Positions 31,789-40,602 of a stretch of DNA of 51,311 bases are shown here, piece by piece. How positions within the stretch are numbered: the stretch's first letter is position 1; each line of letters begins with the position of its first letter. The DNA is from a virus: IMG/VR virus record IMGVR_UViG_3300027861_000004, positions 1-51,311 of that record; one strand, 5' to 3'. Position numbers and translations under genes: made by a program. The notes beneath the pieces are model-generated. The model saw nothing but the letters and a program-made list of their open reading frames with translations. It had not been told where the DNA came from and searched no databases.

Positions 31789-32634
31789 CTAACCTAACTG
31801 TTTATTGAAACTACGCATCCCAAGCATCTCGACTGCACCGCCAAGAGCATCACCTCTCTGGATATCCCTCCATTGCTTAAAGCCGGACTTTGCTACATTC
31901 GACTGAGCAACCAACAACGGAGTCTGATTCTCAAGAGACATTATATTCTTGCCTTGGTTCAGAGCATTGATAAGATTCTCACGCGTCATGCCTGAACGCC
32001 ATTTAGAGCTTGCAGTACCACCTTCAAAGTTCTCGTCAGCCATACTCAAGATACCACCAACATTAAGACCTCCGGTAGTGCCATACTTGCTTTTAGAGCC
32101 AACGCCGGCACCTATATTGCCCATAGCACGTCGTGTCGATCCGTAAGACTTCGCAAACCCACCAATGATAGGAGCAGCAATGTTTGGATCTATATAGCCA
32201 TCCTTGGCTTTAGTATAGTCATCCTGACTCTTTTTATGTAAGGCTGTTTGACCTTTTTGAGCAGTCGGAGAAAGTGGTATCTTGTCAGCAGGAGCATACC
32301 CCGAACTGGATCCACCACCGAATGCCTGAGCAATATTCATTCCAGCACCAGCCATCGACATTGTATCGAACAATCCTTTACTGCCAAGCAACCCTTTATT
32401 GACTTGTGCCTGTGCTCCCTTAGACGCAATACCAGAGGCACCACCAGTAGCATTCGCACCACCAGAGACACCACCTATAGCAGGCCCGGCTGCAGTACTA
32501 GCACCGTACATGCCACCACCAACACCACCAACGATCGCACCTGTCATAGGAGCGTCATCACTCCATCCCCAATGGTCTTTACCGACAGAACCAACTAAGG
32601 CTCCAACGCCCATACCTATTAACACTGGCCACAT
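31789..32634 (-). CDS. Gly/Ala-rich putative ejection protein
   Basis: A 281-aa protein rich in Gly, Ala and Ser. The first 70 residues contain hydrophobic glycine-zipper-like segments (PVLIGMGVGALVGSVG, GAIVGGVGGGMYGAST). Similar proteins in short-tailed phages insert in or cross the host envelope during DNA entry. SD GAGGTTAAT. Call by composition and position. Confidence 0.55.
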   Translation of the reverse strand: MWPVLIGMGVGALVGSVGKDHWGWSDDAPMTGAIVGGVGGGMYGASTAAGPAIGGVSGGANATGGASGIASKGAQAQVNKGLLGSKGLFDTMSMAGAGMNIAQAFGGGSSSGYAPADKIPLSPTAQKGQTALHKKSQDDYTKAKDGYIDPNIAAPIIGGFAKSYGSTRRAMGNIGAGVGSKSKYGTTGGLNVGGILSMADENFEGGTASSKWRSGMTRENLINALNQGKNIMSLENQTPLLVAQSNVAKSGFKQWRDIQRGDALGGAVEMLGMRSFNKQLG

Positions 32635-32635
32635 A

Positions 32636-32830
32636 TTAACCTCGCATTTCTTGAAGCACCTTGCAGTAAGGCTTGTTTAATTTCCAGTCTGTGACTCTGC
32701 ATATCACTGGTCTTTTGTTGTAAATCTTGCATTTCTTCGTTTCCTTGTCGTAATGCTCACATTCTTTACCAAGCACCTTTAGCGGTAAAATCTCGCAACA
32801 AGCACCGCATTGCTCGCATCCATCAGCCAT
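32636..32830 (-). CDS. YkgJ-like Cys-cluster protein
   Basis: 64 aa from ATG 32830, which overlaps the previous stop as TAATG. CEQCGACCEI at the start is the CxxCxxCC cluster, followed by CEHYDKETKKCKIYNKRPVI and CRV, the usual spacing of YkgJ-family putative metal- or Fe-S-binding proteins. It sits inside the virion operon, coupled to the 207-aa gene, which is an unusual place for this family. Role unknown. Confidence 0.75.
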   Translation of the reverse strand: MADGCEQCGACCEILPLKVLGKECEHYDKETKKCKIYNKRPVICRVTDWKLNKPYCKVLQEMRG

Positions 32831-33453
32831 TAACCACCAGCCATCATCTGGCCATACTTCTGACCGGCAGAAACCCATCCAGCACCAGCACCGAAACCTG
32901 CGGCAACATTAGAATTAAACGTACCGTACTGCTGTTCGGTTGAATAGTTTTGAGCCTGCTGCTGGTTATAGATACTCAATATACTTGTTCCCATCCTACG
33001 CGAACCCGAGACAAGATCTGTCATCATTGCAGTGCCAAGGTCTTTGTCTTGCGTGTCCTGGTAATCATACTGTTTTTTTGTTTCATTAACAGCAGTACGA
33101 TAGGATCTGTCTAATGTCTCATCAGTGAACTGTTTTACACGCCTATCACCAGACTTGACATTACGACTGATAAGCCCACCTGAAAATTGCTTTGTATCAG
33201 CATATGACTTCTCATATGAATTAAGTTCATTGCGAAGATTCCCAGCCTTAACGCCAGCCGGCAACAACCCCTGTCCGGACAATAATCGATTAGCAGCACC
33301 GTAGGACACACCCTCCCAGTACTTACCCTCGGCAGACAGTGACGGCTTAGCAGGTGGCTTGTATTCGTCTTCGGAACTACCACCACCACCGTCAAATCGA
33401 CGGAAAGGATTTTCCCAGAAACTATTTACATCAAACTCTAATCTATTATGCAT
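32830..33453 (-). CDS. Putative virion protein
   Basis: 207 aa from ATG 33453 (MHNRLEFDVNSFW), preceded by AATGGAAAA. It has a Gly-rich linker (RFDGGGGSSEDEY), a long charged helix (about 80-140) and a Gly/Ala-rich end (AAGFGAGAGWVSAGQKYG). It overlaps the GNAT-like gene by 16 bp. It probably belongs with the internal virion proteins. Confidence 0.55.
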   Translation of the reverse strand: MHNRLEFDVNSFWENPFRRFDGGGGSSEDEYKPPAKPSLSAEGKYWEGVSYGAANRLLSGQGLLPAGVKAGNLRNELNSYEKSYADTKQFSGGLISRNVKSGDRRVKQFTDETLDRSYRTAVNETKKQYDYQDTQDKDLGTAMMTDLVSGSRRMGTSILSIYNQQQAQNYSTEQQYGTFNSNVAAGFGAGAGWVSAGQKYGQMMAGG

Positions 33454-33866
33454 TTTTCCATTATCCGTTTCTCGCTCATTTTTAAACCCCATTTCCTTGC
33501 GAAAGTTTTCGGGGTTCGAGTAGTTTGCATTTCAAATTTCGTAGCACCTTTTTTCCTAAGCCAATCTTCTGCTTGAGCAAGCATAGATAGTTTGACTTCT
33601 TTATTAAGTTCTCCATCGTGAACAGCAATAACTATATACCCAAGCTCAGGATACAGACCGTTCGGAGCTTCAGCGTGTATGTATCCATGCAGCTGACCTT
33701 TATTATCATAAGTCCCAAACAAAGCAACTCGGCCATGCGGGAGAGTATTGCGAATATATGATACATATGCATCAATATCTCTTGTACTGTCTTTGATATG
33801 CTCAAGCAAACCAAGGATCTGTATTATCACTAAATTGTTAATAAATTGTATTTGTTCTATAATCAT
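33438..33866 (-). CDS. GNAT-like acetyltransferase
   Basis: A 142-aa protein with a short GNAT-like fold: VALFGTYDNKGQLHGYIHAE as central strands, LGYIVIAVHDGELNKEV, AQAEDWLRKKGATKFEM and KTFARKWGLKMSEKRIMEK. The acetyl-CoA loop (usual QxxGxG/A) is not clear, so activity is uncertain. GNAT-like genes in the tail/core region are known in podoviruses. It overlaps both neighbours by a few bases. Confidence 0.65.
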   Translation of the reverse strand: MIIEQIQFINNLVIIQILGLLEHIKDSTRDIDAYVSYIRNTLPHGRVALFGTYDNKGQLHGYIHAEAPNGLYPELGYIVIAVHDGELNKEVKLSMLAQAEDWLRKKGATKFEMQTTRTPKTFARKWGLKMSEKRIMEKCIID

Positions 33867-35761
33867 TATTTATCCACATTGATATCTGCTTCAGGAAGTG
33901 CATAGGCAGCCCCCGTAACAACACCAGAAGAAATATTGTTACTAAGGCAAACAACACTAATGTAGTATGTACTGCTAACAGAAATACCTAACTCATATGG
34001 CAAAACACCACTAAAAGCAAGTTTGCCAGATGTACTACTCATAATCAATGGGCCTTCGGTAAATAAAACAGACGAATGATAAATGCTTGAAGGTCCGGTA
34101 GCGTTGGAAATAAGCAGATAAAAATAATCACCTGATCCAGCACTGGAATTAACGTAAGCATGTGTAGTTTCGCCTTTCCCACTTAACGTTCGGCTTGCAA
34201 ATGTTTTTGGCGTACCTAATGTTAATGCTCCGATTGAACTTGAAAAGTCAGCGGTCCTGGTACCCACTCCCTTGAAAGTTATCCCGTTAATCGTTGTGGC
34301 ATCGATTACCGAAGCAGTTATATAGCCAGCTTTTATTTCAGCTGCGTCTAAATTGACAACAGACACTTCATCTGCGTCTAACGTACCAGTGCTTATCGAA
34401 CTTGCACTGAGATTAGTAACAGTCATTAACGAAGCGTTAAACGTGCCACCTGAAATGTAACTTGCACTTAAAGTGCCTGTAGTTATACTTCCAGCATTCA
34501 AATTAGAAACAGTCACAACGCTTGCATCGAGAGTGCCAGTGGTTATCATGTTTGCAGTAAAACCACTTGCGGCCATATGCGAAGCAGTTATCTCACCAGC
34601 ATATATATCGTCAGCGTATATCGCACCTGCAGAGAAAGAGCCTGCTATGATACTGCTTGGGGCAATAATGCTACCGTCAATGTCCTGCTGATTAAAAGAT
34701 GGATAAGCATAGTTTGATGGAGTTGTATTGCTATCGATAACCATCTCAAGCATAACGCCATCGACGTAATGATCGACAGCACTACCCTGGAAAAGAAAGG
34801 CTATGTTCGCCGCTTCGTCTCCATCGGAACTAAAGTCGAATACCATCGATTTCCGTTCCCATGTGTTTGCCGACGAAATGCCATATGTGCTACTTAGATT
34901 AGAACTGTCATTACGAAAATAAACAGTACCTACATTAGCACCAGTAGTAGCTGAACGAGTCCAGAAACTTATTATCCATTTCTGATTACCTGTGATAGGA
35001 ATATTATAAGTTGTTGACGTAGCTGCAAGATATACCCACCCAGAAGCAGCAGATGGAGTTGCCTTTAAAGAATAAGCTCCAGTTTTAACGTATGTGGTAC
35101 TGACAGCGACAGTCAAGTCGGCACTTTGGCCAATAGGCGTATTTGCAGTAAAGACAGAGTATTCAGAGTTTGCAATATTAGAGCCTTTTGCACCAACAAA
35201 TCCAGCCAGCTCCGGATGGAGTATGTCCCAGAGAACAGGATTGACAGTACTGCTTTCAGGTCCGACAAGAGCTGATAGATTGCCAACATAATCAACAGCC
35301 TGAATCCAATAGTAATACGTGTCAGTGATGTTAGGAGGCGTAATGTCAGCGTATGAACTCCAGCGTGAAGTACCAACAAGAGTTGATCCGGACGGATTGT
35401 TATCAGTATCACGATAGATTCTATAATGGCTTACGTCAGTGCTTGTGCTTGCAGTCCAGTCAAGGAAGATTGCTTTCGTGGCGGCATAGATAGATAACCC
35501 AATAGGGTCTGCAGGTGAACCTGCATCGTCTATAAGGTCTATCTGAGCATTGAGATTGCTATCAAGGTTCGTAAGGTCTACTGCACCTGTCTGGATCTGA
35601 CTGGAGTTAATGATAGCAGAGTTTTCAAGCTGTGCCTCTCCAATGCCTCCAACACCGATAGCTGTATATATCTCCGTAAACTCAGCGTTAAGGTGATCGG
35701 CAAGTATATCCTCACCAGTAGCAACTTGAACGTTCGTATATTGTCTTGAGTATAGAGCCAT
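33866..35761 (-). CDS. Tail fibre / receptor-binding protein with FN3-like and repeat domains
   Basis: A 631-aa protein. The N-terminus (ADHLNAEFTEIYTAI) is a virion-attachment type. A fibronectin-III-like domain follows (ISHYRIYRD-type strand, YYYWIQAVDYVGNLSA), then a carbohydrate-binding-like beta sandwich (about 200-350). Residues 360-500 hold a repeat with units like ITTGTLDA, VTVSNLNA and SISTGTLDADEVSVVNLDA, as in stalked fibres. The C-terminal 120 residues form a separate beta domain. A TAATG overlap couples it to the nozzle-like gene. Confidence 0.75.
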   Translation of the reverse strand: MALYSRQYTNVQVATGEDILADHLNAEFTEIYTAIGVGGIGEAQLENSAIINSSQIQTGAVDLTNLDSNLNAQIDLIDDAGSPADPIGLSIYAATKAIFLDWTASTSTDVSHYRIYRDTDNNPSGSTLVGTSRWSSYADITPPNITDTYYYWIQAVDYVGNLSALVGPESSTVNPVLWDILHPELAGFVGAKGSNIANSEYSVFTANTPIGQSADLTVAVSTTYVKTGAYSLKATPSAASGWVYLAATSTTYNIPITGNQKWIISFWTRSATTGANVGTVYFRNDSSNLSSTYGISSANTWERKSMVFDFSSDGDEAANIAFLFQGSAVDHYVDGVMLEMVIDSNTTPSNYAYPSFNQQDIDGSIIAPSSIIAGSFSAGAIYADDIYAGEITASHMAASGFTANMITTGTLDASVVTVSNLNAGSITTGTLSASYISGGTFNASLMTVTNLSASSISTGTLDADEVSVVNLDAAEIKAGYITASVIDATTINGITFKGVGTRTADFSSSIGALTLGTPKTFASRTLSGKGETTHAYVNSSAGSGDYFYLLISNATGPSSIYHSSVLFTEGPLIMSSTSGKLAFSGVLPYELGISVSSTYYISVVCLSNNISSGVVTGAAYALPEADINVDK

Positions 35762-37776
35762 TATGAAGGAGGTGCCAAAGGTTTAAAATAATTAACCAAT
35801 GAGGTTATAATGCTCGATCCACCGTCCGTAGACTGTAGAGAAACTGCAAAGGTACGCCCCTTTACACCTCTTGGTATTTTCCTGTGATGCTTTCGTGATG
35901 TGTTCGGACCCGGAGCATAGACGGCATTGCCATACGTGCCAGCACCGTACTTACTTGTAAAGTCATAACTTGCATCTTCAGAACCCATAGTTATCGTGAA
36001 AGCCTTATTGAACTTATTAGCATCAACAGTTATCAGACCTGAATAGACAGTCGCGGGACCGTCACCCAAGACGCTAATAGAACCAAATATCTTGCGGGCA
36101 ATTTCATGCCCAAAATCGAAATCTTTTGTTTCAAGGGCAACTGAAATATCAACAAGACCTGCGGCATGAGTGTTTTTATCTTGCGTCGCTGCCGTCTGCC
36201 CATGTTCCATGATGTACTTATTAGTGTCGTCTGCTGTATATAAAACTTTCTTAAAAACCTGTGAATGATTACTGTCCCAGGAGAGAGCAGACCAACCGCC
36301 ATACTTACCATTTGAATATAAAGCAATACCGACTTTGACATTCCAGCACCTCGTTGCATTGTTCGTTGACCCACTAATAGGAAACGAAAGATAATATTTA
36401 CCGTCACAAAATACGCCTGCTGCCTTGTATGCCTGAGCAACAGGAATTGCATCGAATATATCCTTGATGGGTTCTCCGATCGGGATAGGGAAATCTCCAT
36501 CATTAGACTGGGTATTAAAATCAACCCAGAATACATTGCCATCGCTTAAGAATACAATGCCATTTCCAACATCAACAACTGATGCAGAGGACGTTGTTCC
36601 ACGTTCGCATATAACCAAAGGCTTATTAGAGTCCGGGTCCATTCCTGCTACGAAATATATTTTCTGTGTAGTGAATATATAAGTGTTCCCGTTAAACTCA
36701 ATTATTTTCTTAATGTCACCATCGAGATAAGTATAGTTCAATGATGGAAAGACGTCCGGGATACCTTTCAGGCTCCAGCACAATTTATTGCCTAACTCTC
36801 CATTGGAATTCAGTCCGGCACACACGAAGTAACCATTGATAACCGCAGGATGCTTTGGCCTAAGCTCAGAGAACCCAAAGTCGAGAACAGGCTCAACACC
36901 CTCTTCTCCGTTCGGAGTTGTATCAGTGAAAGCAGTTCCAGAAGAATAATAACCAACCCGCTCAAACGGACCGTTGATCTCGTCAACAGGAGAGCGATAT
37001 ACATAAACCCTTGTCGCATTAGCCGGAATAGCAGGCAGGTTCGTCAAAGCAATATGGAAAGGGTCTCCTGGGGTGGAGTGTTCAGCAATAGCAAACCCCG
37101 TAGGATTGTTCAATATTGCAGTTGCCCCTGATTCGCCGTACAGTGTGCCAGCAGAGTAAAAAGCCGACAACTTGTAGTAATATGTACCTGACTTCGTTAA
37201 ACCGCGTGCATTGGCCGCCTGTTCGCTTATAACGCCTGCTTCTAAGGTAGTTAATGTTGGAACTGCAAGCCCCATTGTCCGGACACCTCCTGTGGGATTC
37301 CAGGCTAAAGGAGTCCCGTTCCCATCACAAATGAGCATATCCGTGTACTCATTGACAGTAAACGGAACCATCTCAACGTCATAATCGTCAAGCATGGTAG
37401 TCCTTGCGACCTCAGCCCAGGCACTTCCATTCCAATAATCAATGATATTGTAGTCGCCGCCACCGTCACGAACCGAAAGCAACCTGTCAATATCACCAGA
37501 CGCCGTAGTGAATGTTCCCCATTTAAAACGTAATGGAGCAGTAGCCAATACGGAAGTGTCTCCACCAGTATTGTATGGGCGATAAGGATCGCGGCATTTT
37601 AAAGCACCATTGTCTTTCATGATGAAATTAGCCAGAACAAGCAGCTGATTGTCGTCAAGAGTGCGATTCTCGAACGAGGTGGTCAATCCTCCGTAGAAGT
37701 GACCTATTATGTGCCTTTGCCAATCAACACCCTCATTCGGGTATATAGGCTGTTCTGGGAGTCGTGGAGTACCCAT
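35761..37776 (-). CDS. Tail nozzle / stabilisation protein, beta-rich
   Basis: A 671-aa, beta-rich protein with WNGSAWAEVA, SGTYYYKLSAFYSAGTLYGE, GNTYIFTTQKIYFVAGMD and FLSDGNVFWVDF, patterns of a beta-propeller nozzle or DNA-stabilisation protein at the tail end of podoviruses. It lies directly after the two adaptor proteins. TAATG overlap with the upstream gene. Role inferred from order and fold type. Confidence 0.7.
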   Translation of the reverse strand: MGTPRLPEQPIYPNEGVDWQRHIIGHFYGGLTTSFENRTLDDNQLLVLANFIMKDNGALKCRDPYRPYNTGGDTSVLATAPLRFKWGTFTTASGDIDRLLSVRDGGGDYNIIDYWNGSAWAEVARTTMLDDYDVEMVPFTVNEYTDMLICDGNGTPLAWNPTGGVRTMGLAVPTLTTLEAGVISEQAANARGLTKSGTYYYKLSAFYSAGTLYGESGATAILNNPTGFAIAEHSTPGDPFHIALTNLPAIPANATRVYVYRSPVDEINGPFERVGYYSSGTAFTDTTPNGEEGVEPVLDFGFSELRPKHPAVINGYFVCAGLNSNGELGNKLCWSLKGIPDVFPSLNYTYLDGDIKKIIEFNGNTYIFTTQKIYFVAGMDPDSNKPLVICERGTTSSASVVDVGNGIVFLSDGNVFWVDFNTQSNDGDFPIPIGEPIKDIFDAIPVAQAYKAAGVFCDGKYYLSFPISGSTNNATRCWNVKVGIALYSNGKYGGWSALSWDSNHSQVFKKVLYTADDTNKYIMEHGQTAATQDKNTHAAGLVDISVALETKDFDFGHEIARKIFGSISVLGDGPATVYSGLITVDANKFNKAFTITMGSEDASYDFTSKYGAGTYGNAVYAPGPNTSRKHHRKIPRGVKGRTFAVSLQSTDGGSSIITSLVNYFKPLAPPS

Positions 37777-38387
37777 TAGTCAGTATCCTCCACATTATCA
37801 GCAGTAAGGATCGATACCGAGTCACGAATCTGCGAGAATTCAGCATATGCCAAAGAACCCATACTTTGTTCCTTGTCGTGTGCCCTGCATCTGTATTCAC
37901 CATAAGCCGCTAAAGCACTTATCCCAATATCGTCAAGCAGAATAGTATCAGTGATTACTGTGTAATCGTTAGGTTTGCCTGCTATAAACGCCGTGATCGT
38001 TGTAGTGTTTGCAGGGATCGCATCAAAGTAAGCACGCTTGTCACTGGAAGAATTCCCAAACAAGTGCCAGCCAAGAGGCACACCGGCAACAGCATTCCAG
38101 TCCTTTGCTTCGTTAAGGTCAGCCTTGGCCAATCCAATCCCATCATGCTTGATAGCAAGGCAATGAACAAAATTCACATTCCCGCAATTAGCATAGGTAA
38201 ACTCAACGTAGTCGTTAGAGCCACCCATAGTAAAAGATGCGATAACTTGAAAGACACCAGACGTAATACAATATATATCCTGTCCGTCATTGATAAAATC
38301 AATAAGCATTGCATCGTCGTATGCCTCGTCAAGTACATCGCTCATACGAGTTCTTATTTTTAATATAACATCGTCAACTGTGGCCAT
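37776..38387 (-). CDS. Head-tail adaptor-like protein
   Basis: A 203-aa protein: helical start (VDDVILKIRTRMSDVLDEAY, then DDAMLIDFINDGQ), a beta core and a C-terminal helix (LAAYGEYRCRAHDKEQ). This is the usual build of phage adaptor proteins that sit under the portal. It overlaps the neighbouring adaptor gene. Confidence 0.7.
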   Translation of the reverse strand: MATVDDVILKIRTRMSDVLDEAYDDAMLIDFINDGQDIYCITSGVFQVIASFTMGGSNDYVEFTYANCGNVNFVHCLAIKHDGIGLAKADLNEAKDWNAVAGVPLGWHLFGNSSSDKRAYFDAIPANTTTITAFIAGKPNDYTVITDTILLDDIGISALAAYGEYRCRAHDKEQSMGSLAYAEFSQIRDSVSILTADNVEDTD

Positions 38388-39076
38388 TAGTTTGCCCTCG
38401 ATTGTAATTGTTCGCTGCGAACATTCTGCCTACGCTGTATATTACGTGGAGCGTTCGAGCCTGAGTTTCCTTTAAAGTTCATAAGCCGGTCTCTGTATGA
38501 TCTTCCAAACGATAAAGCGTTCTGATCAAAACCGAGATTTCGTAATGATATCTCTCTTGATTTATCGCTCAAAGCACCAAGCAAAGTATTCGGAAAAGCA
38601 GAAATATCTTCAGCTTCAACGATAGTCTCAGCTTTAAACTTCATAGTATATACTGCGTCAGGTTTAGGCCATAAAGCCAATCGTATCTGATCAGCTGCAG
38701 CACTACCGTCAAGGAAATATGTATTAGGCTTACCTGTGACAGTCAGTTCAGGGTCAGCATCAAATAATTGATTAAGACCTGTACCTAAAAGAACCTTATC
38801 ATTACCTATCCGGACTGTGCCAGGAACAACATTAAATACTCCTGAGTCCAAATCGACATACCCTTGATCCGCGACAGTGGCAACAGTAGCGTCAGTCTGC
38901 AGGAATCGCCAGTGGTCAACCTTGTAATCCATACACATATCGATCATCGCCTCATTGATAGCGTCAGATATGACAAGACGTTCACCGTATGATACCTCGT
39001 CAGAATCCTGCAAACGCTTTATCAACGTTTCGATCCTGTTTACCATGTTTCGTTTTGTCGTAGTCCATATACTCAT
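38387..39076 (-). CDS. Head-tail adaptor-like protein
   Basis: A 229-aa protein with a similar build to its neighbour: RIETLIKRLQDSDEVSYGER, then ISDAINEAMIDMC, DHWRFLQTDA, a beta core with LALWPKPDAVYTMKF, and a basic C-terminal tail. The pair suggests successive adaptor rings below the portal. SD GGAGAATAATA. Confidence 0.7.
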   Translation of the reverse strand: MSIWTTTKRNMVNRIETLIKRLQDSDEVSYGERLVISDAINEAMIDMCMDYKVDHWRFLQTDATVATVADQGYVDLDSGVFNVVPGTVRIGNDKVLLGTGLNQLFDADPELTVTGKPNTYFLDGSAAADQIRLALWPKPDAVYTMKFKAETIVEAEDISAFPNTLLGALSDKSREISLRNLGFDQNALSFGRSYRDRLMNFKGNSGSNAPRNIQRRQNVRSEQLQSRAN

Positions 39077-39078
39077 TA

Positions 39079-39519
39079 TTATTCTCCATGAAACGCTACT
39101 GACAGTTTGCCTTTTCTGTGCATATCAGCAGCATTGGCAATAGTTCTCGATGCATCACTAACCTTTAAATCGGACTGGTAAGTATCTTCTTTTTGCTGTG
39201 CAAGATACTCAGCCCGACGTTGCAGATTAGAAACCTGTCTTCTGTTTAACAACTCAATACCTTTTGCAATATTACATTGAGGCCCAATAACGATAAGGCA
39301 TTTGTATAGTTCATTCGGAACCATATGCCAAATCTCATATTCCTTTGAAGCAACCCTGTATCTGAGGCTTAAGTATCTGTCCGAAAAAGAGTTTTGTAAT
39401 TTCTTTTCGTCAGTCTTCATATGAGCACCATGCACCTTTGCAGGTATTGTAATTTTCTGGCAATAGGCGTTTAGCTTTTTACGCCTTAAATATTTCTTTT
39501 GCTCTTTACTTACTTTCAT
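39079..39519 (-). CDS. Hypothetical protein
   Basis: A 146-aa basic protein, helical at both ends (KEQKKYLRRKKLNAY, LNRRQVSNLQRRAEYLAQQK). It overlaps the 75-aa gene by 14 bp and sits between the decoration-like protein and the adaptors. No family recognised. Confidence 0.6.
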   Translation of the reverse strand: MKVSKEQKKYLRRKKLNAYCQKITIPAKVHGAHMKTDEKKLQNSFSDRYLSLRYRVASKEYEIWHMVPNELYKCLIVIGPQCNIAKGIELLNRRQVSNLQRRAEYLAQQKEDTYQSDLKVSDASRTIANAADMHRKGKLSVAFHGE

Positions 39520-39733
39520 CAGTCACCTCCGTACGTATACGAGTTACTGAAGCAATAGCACCGTTGGTTCGTTCCAGATCAACCTTAATGTTGTCTCGTC
39601 TTTGTATCAATACTTCGATATCCTTAATGACATTATTGATTGAATCGATGCAATCTTTCTTATGATCTTTCAACTGAATCAGCTCGAGATCAATAATGTT
39701 CTCCGGACTTCGTTTTGTGGTTTCTTTTGACAT
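39506..39733 (-). CDS. Small coiled-coil protein
   Basis: A 75-aa heptad-like helix (IDSINNVIKDIEVLIQRRDN). SD AAAAAGGAAATGTT. It follows a terminator, so it may be read from its own promoter. No family recognised. Confidence 0.6.
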   Translation of the reverse strand: MSKETTKRSPENIIDLELIQLKDHKKDCIDSINNVIKDIEVLIQRRDNIKVDLERTNGAIASVTRIRTEVTDESK

Positions 39734-39753
39734 AACATTTCCTTTTTGGTTTT

Positions 39754-39789
39754 AAGAAAACTCGAGGATGAATTTAATCACCCTCGAGT
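39754..39789 (-). terminator. Intrinsic terminator after the decoration-like gene
   Basis: ACTCGAGG (39789-39782) pairs perfectly with CCTCGAGT (39767-39760), followed by TTTTCTT on the minus strand. Confidence 0.8.
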
Positions 39790-39809
39790 AATAATCATTT
39801 ACTTACTTT

Positions 39810-40493
39810 TTACGTCAACAAAGCATGCCCGAAAGTACGGAAAATCAGCTGACCAGCCGTATAGGTATCGTTAGTTGTTCCACCAGACGCCAAATACCAA
39901 TAGTCATTAGCAGTAATCGCTGGGTCTAAATTGACTACTGATAAACCAGCAGACATCGTTCCACCGTTAATGAGGTAATCTGTTCCAGCCGCTTCATCTT
40001 CTTGGATATCAGCGAGAGTATTCTCGACAACATTGATGTCTGTGTCACCTCCAGCGGGAACCTCAAGGCAGATCAACTCAGCCTTAAAGATGATACCATT
40101 GGTAGCAACTACATTACGTCCGATATAGCAACCGTCTGTTGCGACAAGCCCAATCGCGTCATTGGCAGCACCACCACTATTTAGATCAGTAAGGTCAATC
40201 TTGATCTCGGTAATAATAATGCCATTCTCAGTCCGGCGATAAGTTGCAGGAGCAACGCCAGTACCAATAGCACCAGCACCGTGTTCAGCAGCAACAGCGA
40301 TCTGAGAGTTTGCGAGATCAACCCACGCTGATCCGTTATAGCTTTTCATGATATTGTAGGTTGTGTCAAACCAAAGATCGCCCTCTGTAAGAGTCCACAA
40401 ATTACCTGGTATTGCAGCCATTTCAGTTGACGTACCTGTATAAAGCATACGAAACTTACCGTTCTTATCGTAAAGATTTTTCTGCGTAATCAT
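39810..40493 (-). CDS. Capsid decoration or head-fibre-like protein
   Basis: A 227-aa, Gly/Ala/Thr-rich beta protein. The N-terminus has LWTLTEGDLWFDTTYNIMKS and SYNGSAWVDL, a short structural motif also used in phage fibres. It follows the major capsid gene and is bounded by terminators, as abundant decoration proteins often are. SD AAGGAATAGAATT. Confidence 0.6.
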   Translation of the reverse strand: MITQKNLYDKNGKFRMLYTGTSTEMAAIPGNLWTLTEGDLWFDTTYNIMKSYNGSAWVDLANSQIAVAAEHGAGAIGTGVAPATYRRTENGIIITEIKIDLTDLNSGGAANDAIGLVATDGCYIGRNVVATNGIIFKAELICLEVPAGGDTDINVVENTLADIQEDEAAGTDYLINGGTMSAGLSVVNLDPAITANDYWYLASGGTTNDTYTAGQLIFRTFGHALLT

Positions 40494-40519
40494 AATTCTA
40501 TTCCTTATATAAAAATAAA

Positions 40520-40546
40520 AGGGGTGATTGTATATGGCTCACCCCT
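40520..40546 (-). terminator. Intrinsic terminator after the major capsid gene
   Basis: AGGGGTGA pairs perfectly with TCACCCCT around an 11-base loop, followed by TTTATTTTT on the minus strand. Confidence 0.85.
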
Positions 40547-40602
40547 AGACAAGCCACCTTACTTTACAACGAGCAAAGCAAGCACCAAAAAGAAACCAAC
40601 AA

